Assembly (NCBI RefSeq): GCF_002775205.1
Contig: NC_036453.1
Span: 3,995,103-4,059,102, forward strand
DNA length: 64,000 nucleotides
Direction of reading: 5' to 3'
Origin: Xiphophorus maculatus
Taxonomy: Eukaryota > Chordata > Actinopteri > Cyprinodontiformes > Poeciliidae
Under the pieces are notes generated by a model. It ran no database searches, was not told the origin of the DNA, and saw only the letters and a list, made by a program, of their open reading frames with translations. A program made the translations under genes and the position numbers. Below, piece by piece: positions 1 to 11,874 of the stretch (positions are counted from its first letter, which is position 1; every line of letters begins with the position of its first letter).

Positions 1-316
1 TGACATACGCCTTGCTCCCTCGGATATCAGCATCCCACATCCTCTGGTCATAGGTGATGGACGCATTGAATTTCTCCATGATTGGGTCGGTATCTCCCAC
101 GAAACGGCCTCCCCACAGCTTGTTTCCCTGCAGAACAAGCAAAAGAGCAACAAATGAGGTGAAAAAATATAGCTTTGGTCAGTTAACAGCTAGCTAAGAG
201 GTTCGCTTTCGGTGAAAACAACAGCGTGTTTTGATAAAGTCCAGCTGACTGTGAGAACAACATCGGAACAAGTGTTGGTTGTCTCTTCAGCCGAATCGTA
301 CCTCAGTGTTGGCCAT
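1..316 (-). CDS. asl: argininosuccinate lyase, first two coding exons (partial)
   Basis: Argininosuccinate lyase splits argininosuccinate into arginine and fumarate in the urea cycle and arginine synthesis; it is a cytosolic homotetramer. Exon 1 is only 15 coding bases (316 down to 302, encoding MANTE), followed by a GT donor at 301-300. Exon 2 runs from 127 down to the window edge after a CTGCAG acceptor and reads [15 protein letters not shown], then [17 protein letters not shown] and [10 protein letters not shown], which is the highly conserved N-terminus of ASL (KLWGGRF motif). Splice phase is 0 at this junction. The rest of the gene lies left of position 1. Having crcp and tpst1 nearby agrees with the ASL-CRCP-TPST1 order known in human. 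The call rests on strong recognition of the family start; the fragment is too short to comment on activity. Confidence 0.93.
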
Positions 317-2394
317 ATTTTAGTCCTCCTCGGAGATTTGTAGAGTCGTAACTGGGAATAGTTGCTCGCTGTGGGAAGGGTAGAAGCCAAGGGTCCGTAC
401 AAATAGGTGTCGCTTTAAGGAGCGTCAGCAGAGACGTCAATGCGTCTTCTGTTGCCAGGTAGCAGCCCGGAAAAACAGGAAGAGAGCAATGTTTCTTTGA
501 ATAAGGTGCAGGTTTTAATGGCGTTAGCAATGGCGAAATTTCTAACAGTTTTGATATATTGTTAAACAATATATTTTTCTATTTAATTTCTTGGAAAATA
601 TCTGTAAATTAGCGTGTCAACATTTAAACAAAAAATTAATTTTAAAAAGATTAACAATCGCAAACACGTGTTTGTTTATTTATTTATTTATTTGATTTTT
701 TTTTGTTTGAAAAATATAGAATGAAAATTTTATCCCAATATAACATTGTGGAGAAAAAAGAGTAAATGTTTCATAATATATAGGATTTGTTGTTAAAAAT
801 AAATACAGTTAAAGAGTTTTTGAAAAAAATAATTACTTCTCATGTTACAGAGAAGGAACAGGTTATTTCAGACAGCTAAAATATTTTTGTTCATCCGCCA
901 TAACGCTGGCAAATAAAGAGCAAATGTTTCCAAATCTACATAATTTGTTGCCAATAATGATAGGAATAAACTCAGTTAAAGACTTTCTGGTTCAATATAT
1001 ATGGAAACATATATTAAAATGTCCATGTTCAAAACATGGAAATGATACAATTTAAGCACATTAACATTAAAATTGCAGCTTACAATTTTATTGCTGAAAA
1101 TAACTGACAGATTTCAGATCAGGTCAATGTATTAAGAAAAACAAAGAAACAAAACACAAAATATGAAAAAGTATGCCAGGAGTGTAGGCTTCAACAGTAA
1201 ATACATTGCTATGAAAGCAAAAAAAAAGTACAAAACAGATATTACAGACATAACAAATGACAAATATTCAGAGGTATACAACATTCATACATGTTTACAA
1301 CTTTTTTGACCGTACTCTTGGAAATAGAAGATAAACGTAGTTCGAGTTCCTTAACCAAAACTGTAAAAAAGTGTGAAGTATGCTCACTGCACCAGCTGGG
1401 GGCAGTAGTTCCCTCATTCCTGTTTGGAAGGGAAGAATTAGAAGAAGAAGAATTAGAAGAAGAAGAAGAAGAAGAAGAAGAAACAAGCGCGCGAAAACTG
1501 CCGTCATTTGTTTCTTGTTTTGAATCAATAATTTAAGGTAAGCTTGGCTCGTTTTTCATCGATCACATATTATATAAATCAGTGGTTTCAAAATCCATTA
1601 ATCGACAGGCAGAGTCCTGCAACTTTTAGATGTGTCCCTTGTACTATCAACACTTCGATTAAATAAAACTGCGTCACTAGCATGCTGTCAAGCTCTACAG
1701 AGCTCTGCTAATGAGCTAATATTGGAGCCAGGTCTGCTGAAGCAGAAAGGTTGCAGGAGTTTGAGTTTGTTGCAAAGTTTATTTTAAAGCGAAAAACCTA
1801 AATATTAGATTATTAAAACGAGGTAACGGGATGTTATTTTCCTAAGCTTTTAAATTAGCTAACTTTTGTTATTCAGTTTCGAGGTGTGTTTTCCACACTT
1901 TCTAATAATGAAAGTATGTGTAGTCTTCAGTGCCCTATATTGATCTTTTATTAGAATAAGAAATATACTTTCTTTTGTCACTTAACAGGGGAAAGACACA
2001 CTACAGCCTCACCAGGTTCCAGCATCATACTCGTTCTTGACAAGGTTAAATGTTTAATCCATGCTTTCTTCATATTGTGACCAGATCCTTGTACTGAACA
2101 GTAGCTCATTTTAAAGATAGCAACAGCTTTGAGTAAAAGTTTTTAGAGTCCTGACTTAATTTATCCTATTTAGTTTAAAATTACTAGGACAGAGAACAAC
2201 TGGAGAAGTTGCACACAAATAATCTGACATCTTTTTGGTCAGATTATCCTTAACTTTAAGACAATGGAAACTAAATCTGTTTAGTTATAATCTTTAAAGT
2301 ACTTGTGATGTAATTTTGAACACTGCAATCAATGACAATTAAACCTGAAGGACTAACTTTATTATTGTTTTCTGTTTTCCAGAGAGAAAAAAAC
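317..2394. other. intergenic region between asl and the FAM111-like gene
   Basis: Divergent upstream space. Positions 317-560 should hold the asl promoter and 5' UTR. From 560 to 1290 the DNA is very AT-rich without coding signal. It includes a TTTA tetranucleotide run (675-693) and two diverged direct copies of a roughly 60-base block (about 763-825 and 920-985), both containing AAATGTTTC, ATTTGTTG and CAGTTAAAGA. Probable noncoding 5' exons of the FAM111-like gene are one ending at about 1536 (donor GGTAAGC) and one at about 1990-2044 between a CTTAACAG acceptor and an AAGGTTAA donor. These exons are inferred only from splice-like motifs. Confidence 0.5.
1434..1482. repeat. GAA/GAATTA trinucleotide microsatellite
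   Basis: Imperfect GAA run with two interspersed GAATTA units. It lies in what is probably the first noncoding exon of the FAM111-like gene, just upstream of a GGTAAG donor near 1537. It produces a glutamate-rich open frame on plus and a leucine-rich one on minus; neither looks like a real protein. Confidence 0.85.
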
Positions 2395-4428
2395 ATGGCC
2401 AACCAGAATGATGAAACTCCTCTGCCGCGTTCTGTATGCAATGCTTTAAAGATTTGATGCAATTTATTTTCCATTATAACATTTAAAAGATAAGTTAATA
2501 ATAACATAGTGCAGTTTTGTGCAGATGGTTTGAATGTGGAAAACAGTTTGATATTAGACTGTACTGTAGTTTATATAAAATTTTTCTTCTGATAGGACCA
2601 AGAGCTGCATCTGACTCATTCGTTTTTGTGGAGATGGAATGAGAAAGATTTCAACAACATGACCTGCAATAAAGCTGGGACTGTAGAGGAATCGCTGAAG
2701 AACAGCCCCAAATTTGCGAAAACGGCAGAGAAGAACAAAGAGAAAGAACTTATTATAAGGGATGGAAAAGCCATCAGTCCACACTTGCCTTGCACATTAA
2801 TTAAAAAAGGAGACCGTCTGACTGTGAAATATGTAAAAGCTGTAGAGCGGCCAAAGAAACCGATTGGTGCCTATGTTTCTCTCTGCAGGAACAAACCTCC
2901 TTCTAACCTTGTAATGTTCCATGTGTTGACAAAGGGAGGTAAAAATATAGTTAGAATCATGAAAAACTCAGCTCTGCGAGCATTCCAAGAAATTTCTGTT
3001 TATGCTTACAAAGGAGAACGAGTGAAGGCGGCTCTGAAACGAGATGGACGTCTTCACAGCTCCATATTTAAGAAGAACTTTGTGCTTTCTAATAAAAGCA
3101 CTTCAGTAAAAACGGAGCTCTCTAACCCTGTTGATGAGCTCAATGATGAAACATTCCAGATTATTTTGCTAGACAAGTCAGATCCACCACCGAGTTTGCC
3201 TGGTAGCCTTGATGAAGCATATCTGATGTCAAATGAAGGCCAGGGTCAGTTTGAGGCAGAGAATAACATCACAGTAAAACAGAAACTGGAGCCCAATCAG
3301 GAAATGACACCAAGAAATTTAGTGCTGGAAATACCCAATTCAAAAAGGACGCAGAACCAGTTATTTTTCCAGTTTGAGGAATTTGTGAAAGGCATAAAAA
3401 CTCAGGTTCCTACGCTGTCTCATTTCCAGAATCTGTTCCGTGTGGACTTTGGTCAGAGTACTCAGATGTGCAGTGAGGTGAGAACCATGAAAAGGCTGAT
3501 GCGTCTCAGTGATTCAGCAGGTCAGGTGAGAATAAATGGCCATCCAAACGGAAGTGGGTTCCTCCTGTTTGGTAACTACGCCTTCACTAATGGCCATGTT
3601 GTTAAAGATATTTATGATGAACAGAGGTCCCAGTTCAACGAGAGAGTCTCTGTACACTTCTCTTATGAAAGTGTGGATCAGACTGAAGGAGCGCTGGATG
3701 TGTTGGAGCTTGTTTGCTTTGAGTTGAAGCCTGATGTGCCCGGTGGTGACTGGGCTTTGTTAAAGCTCAGTGCGCACCAGAGACTCCCTCCTGGTCTGTT
3801 AGAGCATATTGGCTTTCCTCCCAAAGATGGTGGAATTTGCATCATTGGGCATCCAGAGGGAGGAGTGAAGAAAATAGATCCATGTCTGATTGTCCCCTCA
3901 CAAAATCGCCTTCAGGTTGTTGAAAGACACTACAGGGAGAATCAGGGCCCAGTTCAGTTCGTTACTCGCTCTTTCTTTGAGGGTGTAGCAACATCTGTTG
4001 ACCGAAAATCTTTTCTTACATACGAATCCTGCTTTTATTATGCCTCCTCTGGTTCTCCTGTTTTTGATAAGCACTGCAACGTTGTGGCGATGCATTCAGG
4101 GGGGTACATCTACTGTTCTGCCAACGGTGAAACCAAAAGTGTGATAGAGTTCGCTCATCCTTTGCTAGCCATTATGGAGCGCCTCATTATCCAGATGGTA
4201 GTGAGAGAGAAGTTTGATATGTTAAAGGAATACTTGGCTTTCAGTTACGCTCAGCACGAAATCGTTATGGAAGGCGTAAAGAATCTGGTTGAAAAAGAAA
4301 ATCTCATAGAGTTTAAAAATGCAATCAACAATTTGCTTACTGTTAGTAATTTGAATGACATGGCTTTAAACAAATTTTTGAAGTTCTTCAGTCAAAACCA
4401 CGAGCATGTCCCGATGGAGATTTCCTAA
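2395..4428 (+). CDS. FAM111-type trypsin-like serine protease
   Basis: Two coding exons, 2395-2433 (MANQNDETPLPRS, donor TCT|GTATGC) and 2596-4428, joined in phase 0, giving about 623 residues, close to the 611 of human FAM111A. An acceptor TTTTCCAG just before the first coding exon (about 2382) implies noncoding 5' exons. The N-terminal half has ubiquitin-like folds typical of FAM111 (for example GDRLTVKYVKAVERPKK and FHVLTKGGKNIVRIMK). The C-terminal half is a trypsin-like protease: His347 in FTNGHVVKD, Asp398 in GGDWALLKL and Ser498 in ASSGSPVF form a complete triad, and SGGYIY follows. FAM111 proteins are nuclear proteases acting at replication forks and in antiviral restriction. Which member this is cannot be told, since fish carry lineage-specific copies. 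AATAAA lies at about 4650. The gene appears intact. Confidence 0.9.
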
Positions 4429-5082
4429 ATATGCCATTGGTAAAGTGCTGACAAAAATTTCTTACGGTTTTATTCAGGGATCCTTTTTTCTAATTTTTTT
4501 ATTTTATTATTAAACAACTTAAAATCATGTACACATGATTTTTGTAGATAACACATCTGGATTTAGTTTTTTTGAAGGTAAATGTGAAAATGGACCAAAT
4601 ATTATATTCACTCATTTCATTTAAAATGAACAAGAATACAATGTGAGAATAAAATAAAACTGTATGTTTCACTGTATGTTCTATTTTATACCGCTTTTAA
4701 TACTGCGTCTCATTTGGGGACTTATTGGTTAATTAAATTGTATTTCTTTGACTGCTGACATTTGATATACTTGCATTCATCGTTCCCTACAATTTACAAT
4801 GAGCAATAATGTATCTCTGTTTTGATCTTTGTCTTCTTTTTTTTCTTAGACTTTATTTTTGGAAAGAGTCTGATTATATATCTACATGTCTCATTATTTA
4901 GTATAAAACAATTTATTTTATATATTATTTTTTCTTTTTTAAATGTTGACATAAAGCTTTATGGGACATTTCATGTAGATAAATGTGTGTTGTGAAATTA
5001 TGTCTTTGTATGTTTAGCAGAAATTGCACATTTTATATTTAGATAATTTTTTTGTGTAAAGACACTTAAGGTGCTGTGGTTT

Positions 5083-5380
5083 GTAAAATTATTCATATGC
5101 CTTGAAAATTTTCACATCTTGTCATCTTACAATCAAACGTCATAGTATTTTTTTGCATTTTTATGTGACTGAGTAATACTAAGAAGCTGGAGAAAAAATG
5201 TTTTCAAATAAAAAAATATGTACTGCTCAAAAAAAATAAAGGGAACACTTTAAGTGTTAAACACCTGTTTAAGTGTTCCCTTTATTTTTTTGAGCAGTGT
5301 ATATAAAGCCTTAAAAGTGTGCCCTAGATTTGTATTCAGACCCCCTTAGTCAATGCTTTTTGGAACTTAAATATCAATTT
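5083..5380. mobile_element. Tc1/mariner-like element remnant, split by a nested MITE
   Basis: The block contains ATTCATATGCCTTGAAAA, TTTTCACATCTTGTC, TTTTTGCATTTTTATGTGA and, after the inserted palindrome, TTTGTATTCAGACCCCCTTA and CAATGCTTTTTGGAAC. These are recognisable pieces of a very common fish transposon whose internally deleted relative occurs at 53199-53547. Ends are degraded. The superfamily is assigned from memory of related fish repeats and the TA flanks of the relative, so it is tentative. Confidence 0.5.
5221..5301. mobile_element. palindromic MITE with CTGCTCAAAAAAA terminal inverted repeats
   Basis: Left arm TACTGCTCAAAAAAAATAAA then GGGAACACTT; right arm AAGTGTTCCC then TTTATTTTTTTGAGCAG. 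The arms are nearly perfect inverted copies about 36 bp long around a short centre. TA flanks both sides, consistent with Tc1/mariner-type insertion. It sits inside the older remnant at 5083-5380. Confidence 0.75.
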
Positions 5381-5804
5381 TATCTCAAGACTAAAATTTT
5401 AGTTTTTATCAATATTTTAATAATTGTTTTAACTAGGATGGAATTGTAAGTATTTCATCTTAAATCTATCTTTATGGCAGGATTGAATATAGTGTACTGA
5501 ACCGTACTGAATATTTTCAGTAGACAGCTGAAATTAATTTGAGTTGGAGGCTTTTTCTTTTTTAACCAAAGGTCATTTATTACATTAAATCTAATAAATT
5601 TAATATATTAAGTTTATACATTTAATACAAGTATAAAGGTATTAATTTTGATACAGGGTGTTTCTATGGGTCCATTTAGGAGTAAAAAGTACAGACAGAA
5701 GGGGGCAGCACAAACCAAACACGTAGTTTTAAGTCAGTGGAACGTTTGAGCAATTCTTCGGTTTCCTACGGACTCTTTAATAACGGACCAAAGCAGCAGG
5801 CGAA

Positions 5805-8546
5805 ATGGAAGTGTAAGTTTGCCTATTATTTTAATTTATTTGGTCTACATAGCAATTTGAGTTGCAATTATATGTTACTGATCTTACAAACTAACGGTGT
5901 AGGAAAGTACGTTTTGGTTTCCGGTTAAATCCAACCTCAAGAAAACATTTAACACAATTTTAATGCTAATTGCGCTGGTTTTAAATTACAGGTTTGTTTA
6001 GTCATTTTGGGTTCGTGTTGTCAGATATTTGGCTTTGTGCTAGCGGATCTAGAGTTGAATTTTAACACTAAACTAAATTTACTCTTATTAAAGCTAATTT
6101 TAAGATGAAACAAATGGCCACTTATAATAAACGTATTCTCACTGAAGAAATCGCATATTTCACTAATTACATGTGTTTTAAGTAAAGGTCATTTTATTTA
6201 AAAAGCACCAAATTATGTAAAATAATGTCACCCCAATGCAAGCTAATTGATATCCGTTATACAGAGTCCACTTGGGTTTTATATCAATTTGGATCAATGA
6301 ATCCAATTGATTCTAGTACGGTCCAATCACATACACAAATTCAGATCACATGATTCACATTTTAATATATTCGATTCAGATTTAGTTAGTTTAATGTTGA
6401 ATGGTAAAATGTTATTTATCTAAGGAAGTTCAGTTAAATATGTCTTAAGTAATTTATTTAAAAGGCTTAAGGCGATAATAGAGAAAAAGCCAGAAGTGCT
6501 TTTTGTGGAAAACAGGTCACAGAGAAAATGGCTGTAACAGCTGTGTTAGCTGCTTTGGTTAGAGAAAAAATAAACTAAAAACAATATCTGATCCATTAGT
6601 ACCATTTATATATGTAAAACAAAGAGGGTAGTAGATTTAGTGATAACAGTAACTTCTTCTGTGGCTTTGTCCAGGAAGTAAAAAAATAATCCTAGTTCTG
6701 GAAATTACATGAAAAGTTACATGAAAGCAACATCTAAAACAGAACCTGACTCTTCTCTATGTTTCTGTTCTTTATAAAATTTCAAACGACTTATGTCATT
6801 AAAAATCAAGACAAAGCAATTCTAAGTAGCTAAAGTAATTTAAATAAATAAACAAAACTTGTGCATTTAGTCAGAAAAACTTGAAGCATAAAATAAATGA
6901 ACTGTTGCGTTTTTGTGTCTTCTCAGGAAAAATGCAAATGCTGCCATGCTCAGCAACTACGAGGTGAGGCAGCAAGTCTCTCCTAACACAACTTTGTTGT
7001 TGCTAAAGTATCATATTAGTTTCTAAGTGGATTTTCTGTTTTCCTTTATGTTTTCTAGGTGTTCAAACTCCTCACAGACCTCAAGGAGCAAAGGAGAGAT
7101 GCCGGGAAGAGCAAACACAGTGTTGGGCAGCAGAACCTCAATACTATCATGTATGAGGTAGGCACACGCCTCTTTTTTCTTTTCTGTCATGTTTATTCAT
7201 AAAAAGCATGGCAGTATCGTCCTCTGTCTTTTCCATCAGACTCTGAAGTACCTGTCAAAGACGCCATGCAGCAGACAAAGTCCTGAGATCGTCAAGGAGT
7301 TCCTCGGTACCATGACGCATCACAAGCTCACAAAGTCAGTAAGCTTTGACTGAAGCCCTGAAATTTCTGCACCCAGATTCTGTAGAGTTGATTAGATGCT
7401 TGCTGGCTCTTTAAATTTGAATCTGATGTGTTTCCTTTCACCAGGGCAGAAAAACTACAGCTGCTAAACCACCGACCGCAGACCGCAGTGGAAATTCAGC
7501 TTGTAAGTCTTTTTCACCATCATCATTAATATCTGTGTAATAGCTTTACTTAATTTAATATTACTGACGCATTTACATGGTGGCTGCCAAATCTGCTGCT
7601 GGTGTTTGACACCAAAACTCTTTGAGACTCTGCTCTTCACAAAACATAATAATTTCAGAACTAGAAATAATTGGAAGTACTTTTCAAATCACAATGGCTG
7701 TTGCCAGGTAATGCCAGGACATAGCAAGATGATTCATTAGCCAGTTTATGGACTTGCATAAATCATGGAAACTGGAAATACTTCCTAACAGCTTGATTTC
7801 TGTCTTCAGTTTGAAATCAAAAACATTTGAAGTCTTGTTTCAGGCTGCTGAACAGGTGGAAAATTATGGAACAGGAAAATATGAATATGGGGGGAATATT
7901 TGTATTTACAGAGTTTCCTTATGGTGTCTAAATATTGTGTACTTATATTCTTTCTTTTAGTGCCTTTTCTCCCTAGTATGCTTCCTTTTGTCCTTCTGCT
8001 TCCTCATATTTTTCCTGTTTTTCCCCCCAGTCTTTCTTCCAGCTCCCTCCTTCCATGACTGTATTTTTTGTTATGTCCTTCCTTGTGTTCTTCTTTCTTT
8101 TTCTCCTTTCATCCCCATGTTCTTGAGCTCATTCTTTCTGTCCTTCCCCTATTCTGGATGTCCTTCCTTTTTCTCATGTTTCTGGACTTCATTGCTTTCT
8201 TGTGATCTACTCCTTATTCTTCCTGTTTCCTTCTATCCATGCTTCATTTTCCTCATTTTTTACCGTTATTTTTTAAAACATTTTTACACAATTTTGGGTC
8301 TACAAATTGGTTTTCTGTAGAAAGTTAAAATCCCTCAAAACTGTAAGGTGTCATAAAAGGCATGACTAAATGTGGCCTTCACTGTCTTGTGTTGAGATGG
8401 TGGAGGAAAGTGAAGAGCGGCTGTCGGAGGAGCAGATCGAGGAGCTCATCCAGAACATGGCAGACGTCCTCCCAGGTGACCCGGAGGAGAAAAACGTAGC
8501 TGCGGCTGCTGATGCGGAGATGGATGAAGGCGGAGAACAGTCGTGA
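5805..8546 (+). CDS. crcp: RNA polymerase III subunit RPC9 (CRCP)
   Basis: RPC9 (Rpb4-type HRDC fold) pairs with RPC8 to form the stalk of RNA polymerase III, needed for initiation in the nucleus; in mammals it was first described as CGRP receptor component protein. Six coding exons: 5805-5812, 6927-6963, 7059-7157, 7240-7334, 7445-7502 and 8397-8546, total 447 nt, 148 residues, the same length as human. It reads [81 protein letters not shown] and an acidic tail ending GGEQS. Exon 4 uses donor AAA|GTCAGT; this choice is forced by the LTKAEKLQ frame. Intron 5 (7503-8396) holds a long pyrimidine-rich tract. The gene looks intact. Confidence 0.95.
7960..8250. repeat. pyrimidine-rich low-complexity tract in crcp intron 5
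   Basis: About 290 bases dominated by T and C on the plus strand, with many TCCTTC, TTCTTTC and CTTCCT units. It gives a spurious phenylalanine-rich open frame. No terminal repeats were seen, so it is best described as simple-sequence DNA rather than a mobile element. Confidence 0.7.
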
Positions 8547-11500
8547 CACGGTGACTTCCATGTGAAGAACTGGTTACGTGGCTAAACACGTTGCAGAACT
8601 GTTTACAGAAAGACAGGATGCACAGAGACTACAAGTCTGCAGTTAAAAGCTGAGTTGTTAATCCTGTTTATTCAGCTAATATTGACAATGAAAACAGTTG
8701 GACCAAAACATGCTCACTTTCACACAGAAGAGATTAATCTCTTTAAAATATGTCAATATTGCACAGAGAAGTGCTTTCAAAAGAGGAGGAGATCTTGAGT
8801 TTTATGTGTCAAATAACATTTATGTAACTTGCAGCCTTAAACATATATTAAATAATTTTGTTCCAATCCAAAAGCACAATATTAATTTTACTTTGTTTAT
8901 ACTGATGGGAGATGGAACCTTATTGTGTCTCTTACTTTCCTTTCATGCTTCAGTCTTAGGATAGTTTGTGTTTTGCTACTGTTTCCTTGCAGCAGAGGAA
9001 AGATGTTCGGGTTGTAAGTGTGAAGGTTTCTGTTTCTTGCCTTCCTGTTTGCATATCACGTCAGTTTCCTGTTCTTACTCAGCTCCTTAAAGAGTTGACA
9101 TACAAACGCACAGTAAAGAGTAGACTCATGCCTTAGAAGAAGAAGAAAAGCAGAGAGGACATGAGTCTACAACTTAAAATAGAAAACGTCTTTGTGTAAA
9201 GCTAGAGAAACTGTAAACTTCACATGTAAGACAGAAGATTTTTTATTTGTCATTGCATCTCAACAAAATCTCTTAATTCAACTTCAACCTCTCCTTCTTA
9301 GTAACAAATGTGTTTTCCTTATTTCAGCAAGAAAATTGCTCTTCAAACTTTTCAGCTAATGACTGCATGATTGCCTTATTTTTATAGCTTCGCCTTAGAC
9401 TAAGATGTTTCGTCTGGTTGTGATAATTTGATCAGCCTGTCTGTAGAGCCAAACCTTGAAAACAGTTGAAGCACCTAACAATTTTGAAATTCCTAAAACA
9501 GCTCTTTAGAAAACTTAAAGATTATTTGTTTTGTTTTTGGCTCATTAAACCTAAAATACTAATAAAGAAATTACATTTTTCAAATGACAAATGTGAATTT
9601 TGATCTTTTTCTGAAAGAAAATAAACTATAAAGGTGTGCTGAAAGTGTTGCTATAAATTTATGTTATTTTGCAGTATAATTAACCCACATTGAAAAAACG
9701 GCTGCAGCTCTCTAATGATGAACTTTGTACATTTATTGTTTTACTTCCTTTACCATTGTGCTCACTGTTCATGGTGGCAAGGTGCGGTTGAGTCCTCTTC
9801 CAACCTTTGTCATATTAAACAGTTTAATAATTTATCTTATTGTGCTTCTGAAACAGTTCTCTTTTCTGTTTAATAACAATGACCTTTTATGCCACATTTC
9901 TACCCTTGGCAACCAGAAAGTCATAAACTAAAATAAAAACTAATAAATATGCTTCAGCTACATTTCCTTTTTTATAAAACTTGTTTATGCGAAGGCAAAA
10001 AAACAAGTGGTTCTTAAGATGGGAATTAAGGTTTTCAAATTTCAACATGTTGAAATTTGATATCACAAGAGTATTCTTATCGTAGTTCTTTTAGGTTTTA
10101 AGTTTCGTTCAAAACTGATAAGAACCGAGTCTCTCACCATTCAGGCATCCTGTTTCTTCTATTCATTTCATTTAAATGTACTGCTCTATGCAGTACAAGG
10201 AAGCGCAGAGGAAAAGAAGTTAGTCGTGTTTGCCACTTGAAACCAAGGGTTTAGCCTGATTTGACCTCATTAAGTCTTCTTAAACCTTTCAACATTCCAC
10301 GGGACACAAATAAGAAGACAAAAAGACAGAAATACGGAGACAACGCTTCAGAAAGGTCAGTGGCGGAGAACCAGAGCTCCACTTGAGAAAAAGAGAGAAA
10401 AATATTTCACCAAAGGCTGCTGTTTCTAGTGCCTTGCAGTTATTTGTGCTCCTCGTTCAGTTTGTCGCTTCACTAGATTTTACTATTTTATGTTAAGGGA
10501 AGCACAAACGAGTTGCTGCATTTACGTCAGACTGGGTGGACTTTGACTCGACTATTATAACATAAGCATGGTTTGGTGTAAAGCATTTCTTTTTAGCTTT
10601 TGACATATATTATACCAGTTCAGTGTACTTCCCAGTAATATACATTAATATTTATGAATAAAATTTATGCTTTTACAAGGCATTGTTTATTGTATGTTTT
10701 TGAGAAATATTAAGTTGGTGAAACTTATATCGTCCAGAAATCACAACACATTTCAGAGTTTATCTAAGTATCTTTTGTTTTTCGTTTAGTTTTTGTTTTA
10801 TGAAATGTGACATTTAATACGATTTCCTGTTTTCTTCACAGCATTTTGTGGTGGTTGGGGTGACTCAGAAGAACTCACACATGTATTGATATAACCTTGA
10901 GTTGCAAAACCCTTCATTTCTCTGGATTTAGGTCAAAATGAAGGCAGGAAACAGCAGTGGCAACGCTGTTCAGAGTTTACAGACTGGGATGCACACGGTT
11001 AATAGATTGGCTGCAGCTCATGTAATCCCAGTAGTATAAAACTATTTCATACTCAGTCTCAGTGCATTAACATAAAGCAGCAGTAATGTGTTATTGACTT
11101 AATGTTCTCTTGGCTGGGTCCAGCCATTTTGTCTTTTTGACAGCATAGGTCTCCCACAAGTTGTATGTCTGTAAATATTATGATGCATGGTTATTGTCAT
11201 CCAGTGTTACTAAAAAAGGCCACTATTTTATTATTTTATGTGAAACACTTTTTCAGTTATTTATGCCTCATTATTTATCTAAGAAGTGCTTATTTGATGT
11301 CTTATTTATTGTGTTTTCACAACGTTGCTTAAATGTTTTGGTAACACTTGGCCTTCTTTACAGGGCTTTAATTCTTCAAGAAGATGTAACTTAAGAGCAA
11401 ACCAAATATCTGTTGCTAATGAAAAGATGGTTAAATTAAACGTGGCGGCTTTAACCTCCAGTAAATCCCTCACTGTGATTAAATTTCCCCGGTGGGCTTT

Positions 11501-11600
11501 CGCTGAAAGCAAACCAATCGATGTGGTAAAGTAATTTTAGTCTCCAGTGGTAGAAAAAAAAAATTGAGCTGTCAAAGAGGCGGAATAACCCTTTAACGCT
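8547..11600. other. crcp 3' UTR and crcp-tpst1 intergenic region
   Basis: No coding signal was recognised on either strand. The first part is presumably crcp 3' UTR; several AATAAA motifs occur (about 9620 and 9930) and the real end cannot be chosen. A 26-bp perfect palindrome lies at 10035-10060 and a small hairpin (TGTACTGC with a 5-nt loop) near 10178. The rest is AT-rich unique-looking DNA leading to the tpst1 promoter. Confidence 0.5.
10035..10060. repeat. 26-bp perfect palindrome
   Basis: Two 13-base arms, TCAAATTTCAACA and TGTTGAAATTTGA, meet with no spacer, so the double helix could extrude a cruciform. Intergenic, with no adjacent inverted repeats that would make it a transposon end. 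Confidence 0.85.
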
Positions 11601-11604
11601 TCCA

Positions 11605-11748
11605 CCAATCACAGACAGTGTTACAACCCAGCGTTTGCAGCTACCCAATCAGAGGCGAGTTCTCTCTGCTTCGTATTGCTCGTGTCGACGGTGTGTCTTT
11701 TTTTTCCCCTTTTCAACCGCAAAAGGCTTCTCGACTTCTCTATAAAAG
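11605..11748 (+). promoter_or_regulatory. tpst1: tpst1 core promoter: two CCAAT boxes and a TATA box
   Basis: CCAAT occurs at 11605-11609 (CCACCAATCA) and 11645-11649 (ACCCAATCAGAG), the usual NF-Y form with a purine-rich 3' side. A TATAAAAG box lies at 11741-11748. Spacing from the second CCAAT to TATA is about 95 bases, so initiation is predicted near 11770. The following CpG-rich stretch ends in a good donor (GTTG|GTGAGT) at 11965, defining a noncoding first exon of about 11770-11964. Confidence 0.65.
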
Positions 11749-11793
11749 TTCCGCCGGTATAAGCAGCGAAACGTCGAGTTATTCTCTCATTTA

Positions 11794-11874
11794 ATGCCAA
11801 CATGTTGTCAATATCGCTGCTGTGACGTGGAGCGGCTAATAACCGAGGGGGGAAAAACGGGGAAATTCTCGTGA
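11794..11874 (+). CDS. upstream ORF in tpst1 exon 1 (26 codons)
   Basis: In the predicted noncoding first exon an ATG opens a 26-codon frame starting MPTCCQYRCCDVERL and closing with TGA before the donor at 11965. A second ATG at 11802 opens an overlapping 7-codon frame ending at 11825. Neither resembles a known peptide. Being close to the predicted cap site, they would be met first by scanning ribosomes and are more likely regulatory than product-forming. Confidence 0.4.
   Translation: MPTCCQYRCCDVERLITEGGKTGKFS

Larger units (their letters stand above)
4429..5804. other. 3' flank of FAM111-like gene and crcp upstream region
   Basis: AT-rich DNA. A poly(A) signal AATAAAATAAAA lies near 4651. 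From 5083 to about 5380 there is an old DNA-transposon remnant interrupted by a palindromic MITE (separate entries). The stretch 5640-5804 directly precedes the crcp start and probably holds its promoter and 5' UTR; no TATA box is visible there. Confidence 0.5.

Noticed and set aside
1291-1536. Open frames over the GAA repeat (glutamate-rich on plus, leucine-rich on minus)
   Set aside because: They come from a microsatellite, have no domain, and the plus frame runs into a splice donor of a probable noncoding exon.
7988-8320. 110-codon phenylalanine/serine-rich frame in crcp intron 5
   Set aside because: Product of a pyrimidine-rich tract; lies between well-supported crcp exons.
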